Assembly (NCBI GenBank): GCA_016927535.1 | Contig: JAFGMM010000295.1 | Span: 1 to 34,588 of the forward strand | Direction: 5' to 3' | From: Anaerolineae bacterium | GTDB taxonomy: Bacteria; Chloroflexota; Anaerolineae; Aggregatilineales; JAFGMM01 | Length of the DNA: 34,588 nt | In this document: positions 27,843 through 34,588 of the stretch, piece by piece | How positions within the stretch are numbered: the first letter of the stretch is position 1 | How the letters are laid out: each line of letters begins with the position of its first letter | Position numbers and translations under genes: made by a program | Notes under the pieces: model-generated | Databases searched by the model: none | Told to the model about the DNA's origin: nothing | What the model saw: only the letters and a program-made list of their open reading frames with translations

Positions 27843-30800
27843 GTGACCGATTGCACCCGCAATTCTCAAGTGAGCTTTGTGATTGGCTCACCGGCTAGCC
27901 CGAAAAGTGCAGAGGTAGAGACTTTGGATGACAAAGACAAGACTAAAGCGCAACTCTTACGAGAGTTGGAAGGTATGCGCCGGCGGGTCGCCGAGTTAGA
28001 AGCCACTGGAGCGTACTACCGGCTGCTCACAGAGTATGCGGGCGACATGATTTGCCTTCACAAGCCTGATGGCGCTTACCTTTATGTCAGTCCTTCGTGC
28101 ACAGCGCTGCTGGGCTACGAGCCGGAGGAATTGATCGGGACCGATCCTTACCGCTTATTTCATCCCGACGATATTGAGTTTATCCGGTCCGATTCTCATC
28201 ACAAAGCGCTGGAAGGAAATATCATCAAGGCCATCACTTACCGGATACGGACCAAGACCGGCTCCTACAAATGGGTCGAGACGTACACCCAGCCGATCGT
28301 CAACGAGGAAAAGACGGCAACTCACCTGGTCACGGCGACCCACGATATCACCGAGCGTAAACGAATCGAGAATCGGCTTAGAGAATCTGAAGAGCGGTAT
28401 CGGGACATCGTCGAACTGGTGCCCGAAGGTATCGTAACAGCGAATTTGAGAGGTGTTGTCACTTCGTGTAACTCAGTCTTTACCAAACTGACCGGTTTCT
28501 CACAAGATGAGATCGTCGGCAAACATTTTTCCCGTCTGCCTACTCTGCGGCTTAAAGATATCCCAGGATACATCAGGTTATTCATTGCGATTTTGCGCGG
28601 GAAGGTTTCGGAGCCGATTAAATTCAGGTGGGTTCGCAAAGACGGCGCGCTGCGTTGGGGAGAGGCTTATGTTCGTCTGTTAGCAGAAGAGGGAGGAAAG
28701 ACGACCGGGATTCTCATGGTTTTGAGAGACATCACCGAAGCCAGGCAAGCGGAGGAAGCGCTGCGAGAGAGCGAAGAGCGATATCGACAGCTTGTCGAGC
28801 TTTCGCCGGATATGATTGCGATTCACCAAGACGGGGATATCCGCTTTATCAATAGAGCAGGAGCGTGGATGCTCGGCGCATCGGCGCCGGAAGAGCTTAT
28901 CGGACGGTCTATACAAGAGTTTGTTAACCCGGAGAAGCCGGCGCTTTCCCGACAAACCGTCCACGATCTGTTGCAAAATGGCGGATATCCCCCGCTCTGT
29001 GAACGGAAGCTAACCCGTCTTGACGGTCAGGAACTCGATGTCGAGGTGTTGGAGATACCCTTCAGCGACCAGAATGGAACTGTCATTCAACTTATTGCGC
29101 GTAACGTTACCGAACGCAGGCGAGCAGAAAGAGAATTGGTTAGAGCGCAGATACTTCTTCAATCCGTGATAGAACAGTCTCCAATTCCAATGGCAATCGC
29201 TGCGCCGGATGGCACGCTTGAGATCTTTAACGATGCCTGTCGAGAACAACTTGGCATTGACGAGACGTTGAGTATACAGCCGGGCGTTAATTTCCTCGAC
29301 ATAGACCGAACCTGGATGGACTTTGACCTGGACGGCGCTGCGGTTTCTACCGATGAGCTGCCGCTGATCTTAGCGCTACAGGGTAAAACGACAAGTGGTC
29401 GAGAAATGAAAGTTGTCAGAAAAGATGGAACGGAGAGATGGGAAATCGTATACAGTGTCCCTATATATGATAAAAATGGCAACCTCATTGCCGGATTCAT
29501 AGTCTTTCCAGACATCACGGAGCGCAAACAGGCTGAAGATGCGCTGCGCGACAGCCAAGAGCAGCTTGCCCTGATTATCGACAACATTCCTGCGCTCCTT
29601 GGATATGTCGATTCGAAACAGCGATATCTTTATGTTAACCGGGCATATGCAGATTGGTACGGCTATACCAAAGAAGAGTTGGTCGGCAAACATCTAAAAG
29701 ACGTTTTGCCGGAGAAGTCGTATAAAGGCGCTGTTCAACATATTCAGGCGGTGCTTCAAGGGCAAACCATCTCCTTCGAGAACGTCGCTTATAACCCAAA
29801 TGGACAACTATCCGCCGTGCGCGCCTCGTATGTCCCGCACTTCAACAACGAAGGCGTTGTGGACGCTTTCGTGGGTTTAGTCGAAGACATCACAGAACGT
29901 AAGCAAGCGGAGGAAGATCGGGCGCGCCTGATGGCGCAAATCCAGGAGCATGCCCGGCAGGTTCAACAAATCGTCGATACTGTACCCGAGGGCGTCCTGT
30001 TGATCGACGCCGGACAGCGCATCGTCCTGACCAACCCGGCAGCCCGTAGAGATTTGCTTGTGTTGACCGATGCCGAGGTTGGCGACAAGCTTACCCATTT
30101 GGGAACTCGCCCATTGGAAGAATTCTTGACTTCGCCTCCTAAAGGATTATGGCACGAGATCGAGATCCACGGCGACGCCCCGCGAACTTTCGAGCTTATC
30201 GCCCGGCCTATTGAAACCGGCCCTTCGTCTGGGGGATGGGTCCTGGTTATTCGAGATGTGACCCATGAGCGCGAAGTTCAAAGATATGTGCAGCAACAAA
30301 ATCGGTTGGCTGCGGTAGGACAACTTGCCGCCGGCATTGCTCACGACTTCAACAACATCATGGCCGTGATTGTGTTATACACCCAGATTGTCCAAAGAGT
30401 GGCCGACTTGCCGCCTAAAGCCCAGGATCGTTTGGAAACCATCGCCCAGCAGGCGCGCCGCGCCACCAATCTCATCGAACAGATTCTCGACTTCAGCCGC
30501 CGGTCAATCATAAAGCGCCAGCCCTTGAACTTGGTCCCGTTCGTGAAAGAACAGGTCAAGCTGTTGGAGCGCACCCTGCCGGAGAACATCAAGATTGATC
30601 TGGCGTATGGGATGAGCGACTATGTTGTAAACGCTGATCCGACGCGCATCCAGCAGGCGATCATGAACCTGGCGGTCAATGCACGCGATGCGATGCCTGA
30701 AGGTGGAAAGCTGCAAATTGAAATCGCGCGAATACGGGTTGACGTCGAGGCTCCACCGCTGCCGGGAATGGAGCCGGGCGAATGGGTGCGAGTTTCTGTG

Positions 30801-31436
30801 TCAGACACCGGGACGGGTATTGCACATGACGCTTTGCCGCGCATTTTCGAACCCTTCTTTACCACTAAAGCGCCCGGAGGTACCGGCTTAGGTTTGGCTC
30901 AAGTCTATGGCATTGTCAAACAACACGAAGGTTACATCGACATCGCCACGCAAATCGGGGAGGGAACAACCTTTATTCTGTATTTGCCCGCTTTGTCGGC
31001 CTTGACGGGCGCTTCGCCGGCTTTTGAAACGCCCGCACTGGTTGAGGGAGATGGGCAGACTATCCTGGTGGTGGAGGACGATCAAGTGACGCGAAAAGCG
31101 CTGGTAGACAGTCTTGAATGGATGGGCTATCGGACTTTGACGGCGGAGAACGGTCAAGCCGCTTTGTCAGTTTGGGAACAACACGGCGATAAAGTTGCGA
31201 TGGTCTTGAGCGATGTGGTCATGCCGGAGATGGGCGGCGTCGCTTTGTTCCACGAGCTAAAGCAAAGGGACGCTTTGGTCAAGGTCGTGTTGCTCACCGG
31301 ACATCTGTTGGAAGATCAACTGGGTGGTGAACTTGAGCGCTTGAGGACACAGGGCCTGATGGGCTGGCTCCAAAAACCACCCAGTTTGGAGCAATTAGCT
31401 AAGACGATAGCACAGACCTTATCCTTGACGCCTTGA
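27843..31436 (+). CDS. Hybrid sensor histidine kinase with six PAS-type domains and C-terminal receiver
   Basis: Repeated PAS/S-box motifs (YRLLTEYAGDMI, YRDIVELVPEGI, YRQLVELSPDMI, LLQSVIEQSPIPMAI, LALIIDNIPALLGY, VQQIVDTVPEGVLLI); H-box GIAHDFNNIMAV; ATPase GTGIAHDALPRIFEPFFTTK; REC ILVVEDDQVTRKAL...LSDVVMPEMGG. Confidence 0.93.
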   Translation: MTDCTRNSQVSFVIGSPASPKSAEVETLDDKDKTKAQLLRELEGMRRRVAELEATGAYYRLLTEYAGDMICLHKPDGAYLYVSPSCTALLGYEPEELIGTDPYRLFHPDDIEFIRSDSHHKALEGNIIKAITYRIRTKTGSYKWVETYTQPIVNEEKTATHLVTATHDITERKRIENRLRESEERYRDIVELVPEGIVTANLRGVVTSCNSVFTKLTGFSQDEIVGKHFSRLPTLRLKDIPGYIRLFIAILRGKVSEPIKFRWVRKDGALRWGEAYVRLLAEEGGKTTGILMVLRDITEARQAEEALRESEERYRQLVELSPDMIAIHQDGDIRFINRAGAWMLGASAPEELIGRSIQEFVNPEKPALSRQTVHDLLQNGGYPPLCERKLTRLDGQELDVEVLEIPFSDQNGTVIQLIARNVTERRRAERELVRAQILLQSVIEQSPIPMAIAAPDGTLEIFNDACREQLGIDETLSIQPGVNFLDIDRTWMDFDLDGAAVSTDELPLILALQGKTTSGREMKVVRKDGTERWEIVYSVPIYDKNGNLIAGFIVFPDITERKQAEDALRDSQEQLALIIDNIPALLGYVDSKQRYLYVNRAYADWYGYTKEELVGKHLKDVLPEKSYKGAVQHIQAVLQGQTISFENVAYNPNGQLSAVRASYVPHFNNEGVVDAFVGLVEDITERKQAEEDRARLMAQIQEHARQVQQIVDTVPEGVLLIDAGQRIVLTNPAARRDLLVLTDAEVGDKLTHLGTRPLEEFLTSPPKGLWHEIEIHGDAPRTFELIARPIETGPSSGGWVLVIRDVTHEREVQRYVQQQNRLAAVGQLAAGIAHDFNNIMAVIVLYTQIVQRVADLPPKAQDRLETIAQQARRATNLIEQILDFSRRSIIKRQPLNLVPFVKEQVKLLERTLPENIKIDLAYGMSDYVVNADPTRIQQAIMNLAVNARDAMPEGGKLQIEIARIRVDVEAPPLPGMEPGEWVRVSVSDTGTGIAHDALPRIFEPFFTTKAPGGTGLGLAQVYGIVKQHEGYIDIATQIGEGTTFILYLPALSALTGASPAFETPALVEGDGQTILVVEDDQVTRKALVDSLEWMGYRTLTAENGQAALSVWEQHGDKVAMVLSDVVMPEMGGVALFHELKQRDALVKVVLLTGHLLEDQLGGELERLRTQGLMGWLQKPPSLEQLAKTIAQTLSLTP

Positions 31437-31466
31437 GCGCGGCTTGTGCTGCGCCGGGCCGGCGGC

Positions 31467-32468
31467 CTACTCCGACCACGCCTCGAACACCGCCGCGATG
31501 TTTTCTGCCGGTACGCCGATGCCCCATTCGCACTGTGCGATGACCCCGCCGCTGCCGTCATCGAGCGCCGCACGGACGCGCCGCACGGCGGCGCGCACCT
31601 CGTCCGGCGTGCCGAACGGCAGAATATGCTGGCGGTCGATCTCGCCCCAAAAGGTGATCTTGCCTTTATAGAGCCGCCCCAGTTCCTCGATGTCCATGCA
31701 GAAAAGCTGCGAGTTGAGCGCGTCCACGCCGATTTCGATCAGGTCTGGGTAGATGGCGGAGATGTTGCCGTCGGAGTGCATGAACGCGAATTTGCCCGCT
31801 TCGTGCGCGCCCCGGCAGTAATCGGCATAGAGCGGCTTGAACAGTTCGCGCCACAGCTTCGGCGCGATCAGCAGGCTGTTCTGGGATCCCCAGTCGTCCA
31901 TGAACGAGATGCCGTCAACGTCTAGGTCGCGCACGAGCGCCAGGTTTTGCATGTTATACTCGTGCACCATGTCGCGCAGCTTGAGCACTTCGTCGGCGCC
32001 GTAAGCCAGGTCCATGTAAAGCGCCTCCGGGCCGCGCAGGTATTGCATCCGCTCGAAAGGGTTGCCGATAAACCCAAGCACGAACTTGTCGGTTTCGGCG
32101 TAGAACGGACTCGCGGCGCCGGCGTCGGCATGCTCCAGCAGTTCGTAGGGCGGCGTGTAATTCGCCAGCGCTGCCCAATCGGCGAGCGGCGGCTTCTTCA
32201 CCTCGCCGATGATGCCCGGCTCGCCCACCGACCAGACGCAGCCCCACTCGTCGGTGTAGGTTCCGACGACGTTTGGCGTACCGGATGCGCGCTTCGACTC
32301 GCCGTAGCGGATGGGCGCGCCGGCGAAGTCCTCCGGGTAGCGCGTCTGCATCGCCTCAAGTTCGTCCTGCCGGAACATCGAAATGCCCGGCAGATGCCAC
32401 AGATGGCGCGGCGCACGGTCGGGCCGTTCAAAGCGCAGCGTTTTGATCACACGTTCCCGGCTGTTCAT
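31467..32468 (-). CDS. Uroporphyrinogen decarboxylase (URO-D) family protein / methyltransferase-like
   Basis: MNSRERVIKTLRFERPDRAPRHLWHLPG; FMHSDGNISAIYPDLIEIGVDALNSQLFCMDIEELGRLYKGKITFWGEIDRQHILPFGTPDEV. Start trimmed from 32615. Confidence 0.88.
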   Translation of the reverse strand: MNSRERVIKTLRFERPDRAPRHLWHLPGISMFRQDELEAMQTRYPEDFAGAPIRYGESKRASGTPNVVGTYTDEWGCVWSVGEPGIIGEVKKPPLADWAALANYTPPYELLEHADAGAASPFYAETDKFVLGFIGNPFERMQYLRGPEALYMDLAYGADEVLKLRDMVHEYNMQNLALVRDLDVDGISFMDDWGSQNSLLIAPKLWRELFKPLYADYCRGAHEAGKFAFMHSDGNISAIYPDLIEIGVDALNSQLFCMDIEELGRLYKGKITFWGEIDRQHILPFGTPDEVRAAVRRVRAALDDGSGGVIAQCEWGIGVPAENIAAVFEAWSE

Positions 32469-32648
32469 GAATGATTCCTCTTTTCCTGGTGAGTACGGTA
32501 TGGCATATGTGAGTATAAGTATACCTTGCGTGTTCACGGATAGCTCCGGGAGCGCTCGATATCGCTTGGCGAAAGCTGCCACCGCGCGCAGTTTTGATGT
32601 AAAATGAAACGGCAAGTCACCGGCTCACATCGAAAGGTGGACAAACTC

Positions 32649-33809
32649 ATGCGAAATTTTGCTTCAGAACGTGCCCAGACCATCCCGCCTTCCGGGATTC
32701 GCCGCTTCTTTGACATCGCCGCGACGATGGATGATGTGATCTCGCTCGGTATCGGCGAGCCAGACTTCGTAACACCCGATCACATCATGCAGGCCGGCAT
32801 CGAGTCGCTGAAACACGGCCACACACATTACACCTCCAACAATGGCACGATAGAATTTCGAGAGGCGCTCAGCGTGTACCTGGAGCGCATGTACGGCGCG
32901 AAGTACGCGCCGGAAAACGAACTGCTCGCGTCGGTCGGGGTCAGCGAGGCGATGTACCTGGCGGTCACCGCCTTCGTAGATTTCGGCGACGAGGTGCTGA
33001 TCCCGGAGCCGTGCTTTGTCGCCTACGCGCCGGAGGTGACCCTGGCGGGCGGCAAGCCGGTTATGGTGCCGACGCGCGTCGAAGAAGATTTTCAGATCAC
33101 CGGCGCGGCGCTGGAGGCGGCGGTCACCGGCAAGACCAAAGTTATTCTGATCGGCTATCCCAACAACCCCACCGGCGCGGTCATGACGCGCGAGCGCCTG
33201 TTGGAGGTGGCGGCGGTCGCCGAGAAGTATGATCTGTTGGTGATCTCGGACGAGATTTACGACCGGCTGGTCTACGGCATCGAACATACCTGCTTCCCCA
33301 CGCTGCCGAATATGCGCCGGCGCACGGTGCTGCTGGGCGGGATGAGCAAGGCTTACGCGATGACCGGCTGGCGCATCGGTTATGTGGCGGCGCCGGTCGA
33401 GTTGATGCAGGCGATGCGCAAAATTCACCAGTACACGATTATGTCTGCGCCCACCACCGCCCAGGCCGCCGCGACCGAGGCGCTGTGGCACGGCGAGGAC
33501 GCGGTGCAGGAGATGGTGGCAGAGTACGACCGGCGTCGCAAGCTGATTGTGGGCGGGCTGAACGAACTTAGCCTTGCCTGCTTCGAGCCGCGCGGCGCGT
33601 TCTACGCCTTTCCCAACGTGAAGGCCTCCGGCATGGACGATAACGTCTTTGCCGAGACGCTGCTGCAAGAGGAGCGGGTCGCGGTGGTGCCGGGCAGCGC
33701 GTTCGGCCAGAGCGGGTTGGGATTTGTGCGCTGTTCCTATGCCACCGCTTACGAAAAGATTGAGGAAGCTTTAGAGCGCATGGCTCGCTTCATGCGCCGG
33801 CACGGATAG
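32649..33809 (+). CDS. Pyridoxal-phosphate aminotransferase class I/II
   Basis: ISLGIGEPDFVTPDHI, YPNNPTGAVM, VISDEIYDRLVY, LLGGMSKAYAMTGWRIGYV (PLP Lys); SD aaggtgg upstream of this ATG. Confidence 0.95.
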   Translation: MRNFASERAQTIPPSGIRRFFDIAATMDDVISLGIGEPDFVTPDHIMQAGIESLKHGHTHYTSNNGTIEFREALSVYLERMYGAKYAPENELLASVGVSEAMYLAVTAFVDFGDEVLIPEPCFVAYAPEVTLAGGKPVMVPTRVEEDFQITGAALEAAVTGKTKVILIGYPNNPTGAVMTRERLLEVAAVAEKYDLLVISDEIYDRLVYGIEHTCFPTLPNMRRRTVLLGGMSKAYAMTGWRIGYVAAPVELMQAMRKIHQYTIMSAPTTAQAAATEALWHGEDAVQEMVAEYDRRRKLIVGGLNELSLACFEPRGAFYAFPNVKASGMDDNVFAETLLQEERVAVVPGSAFGQSGLGFVRCSYATAYEKIEEALERMARFMRRHG

Positions 33810-33817
33810 ACAAAGGT

Positions 33818-34447
33818 ATGGACCTGGACAACAACGAGAAAAAGGACGCCTTACAGTCTACTATCGAAGAAATCGACCGCAACCTGCGCAGAGCGTACAG
33901 CACCCAAACGACGGTCGAGGAATACACCGACATTTTTACGCGGCAGCTTTTCGAGGGGTTAGAAAGCTTCATCGACGAGCTTATCGCGCTCGGCGTGCCG
34001 GGCGTCCAGAAGGCGCGCCGCTTGAAGGTGCCCACCGGCCGAGAGGCGCTGCAACTCCAGCTTACGGGGTACAAGATTCTCTTTGTGCGGCTGGCGGAAG
34101 TGGCCTGGCCCAACCTGCGCGACGAGGCGCGGATCCCCGGCGTGAAGTTCAAAGAAGAATGTGGGCGCATCGCGGTCTTTCTCAGCGAGAACCCGGACCG
34201 CGAATCGTTCTATGATTTTTTGATCTGGGCGGATGGAAGCTGGTTTGCATGGGGGTATGGCTGGCCCAAGCAGGACTCGGAGTTGAACCAGACCAACTTC
34301 CGCGCGCTCGCCGCCGAGTTGATTCAGAGCTTTGTGAAGGATATCCATCGCACCTGGAAGGTCCGCGACGAGACGACGCTCGGCGACGCTACCTCGCCCA
34401 ATATCGCGCGGCGCTGTTATAATTACGGTTTGCCGGGCGACGAGTGA
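33818..34447 (+). CDS. Hypothetical protein, no recognised family
   Basis: 209-aa ORF 8 nt downstream of the aminotransferase stop; consistent coding composition. Confidence 0.65.
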   Translation: MDLDNNEKKDALQSTIEEIDRNLRRAYSTQTTVEEYTDIFTRQLFEGLESFIDELIALGVPGVQKARRLKVPTGREALQLQLTGYKILFVRLAEVAWPNLRDEARIPGVKFKEECGRIAVFLSENPDRESFYDFLIWADGSWFAWGYGWPKQDSELNQTNFRALAAELIQSFVKDIHRTWKVRDETTLGDATSPNIARRCYNYGLPGDE

Positions 34448-34492
34448 GCGCGCCGGGCAATTGGCGACTTTTTTGCGGAGGGCAGGCCGTTC

Positions 34493-34588
34493 GTGCCTCG
34501 CCTTTTGTTGTACGCCCGGCATGGGCGATGATTGGGGAGTGAAAGTCTCCTGTGGGCGTTGGTCCGACGAACCACAAGCCGAAGGCAA
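34493..34588 (+). mobile_element. Probable 5' part (domain I) of a group II intron, truncated by window end
   Basis: cgcccGGCATgggcg hairpin followed by ggGGAGtgaaagtCTCC and gaaccacaagccgaaggcaa, a motif order characteristic of bacterial group II intron domain I. 5' boundary uncertain. Confidence 0.55.

Noticed and set aside
32664-33668. 334-aa minus-strand ORF opposite the aminotransferase
   Set aside because: Antisense shadow; no recognisable domain.
1-34588. CRISPR arrays, tRNA or rRNA genes
   Set aside because: No regularly spaced direct repeats, no tRNA cloverleaf and no rRNA-like segment noticed by eye; a tRNAscan/CRISPR finder run would settle this.

Overview
GC-rich bacterial window whose gene content and repeat style suggest Chloroflexota/Anaerolineae; this is inferred without a database search. 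Main contents, left to right: (i) a minus-strand polysaccharide export and glycosylation operon (Wzm/Wzt ABC exporter, FkbM methyltransferase, GT4, GT2, GT4); (ii) a secreted protein with a long structured 5' leader; (iii) a membrane-GAF-HTH regulator and a GNAT acetyltransferase; (iv) a Ser/Thr kinase with a WD40 propeller and C-terminal beta-sandwich-like repeats, two membrane proteins, and a subtilase with a duplicated C-terminal module; (v) an M28 peptidase, RqcH/NFACT, a TIM-barrel isomerase and MscL; (vi) an FtsX-type permease with an HlyD-like adaptor, a six-PAS hybrid histidine kinase, a URO-D family protein and an aminotransferase; (vii) a probable group II intron start at the right edge. 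The most notable signal is upstream of the M28 peptidase. A consensus-like promoter and Shine-Dalgarno drive an unannotated 23-aa leader peptide with 7 Arg (MFYKTLISRRSRRNTRIAQVRRG). It is followed by mutually exclusive antiterminator and terminator pairings, which is the layout of a ribosome-mediated transcription attenuator. Other notable signals are a truncated GT2 remnant (MSATVSLVILTYNRADLR...) hidden in the glycosylation operon, an internal GH31 gene fragment, a 132-bp MITE-like element with 15-bp perfect inverted termini, two covarying intergenic hairpins, and a micro-duplication at the subtilase catalytic-serine motif.
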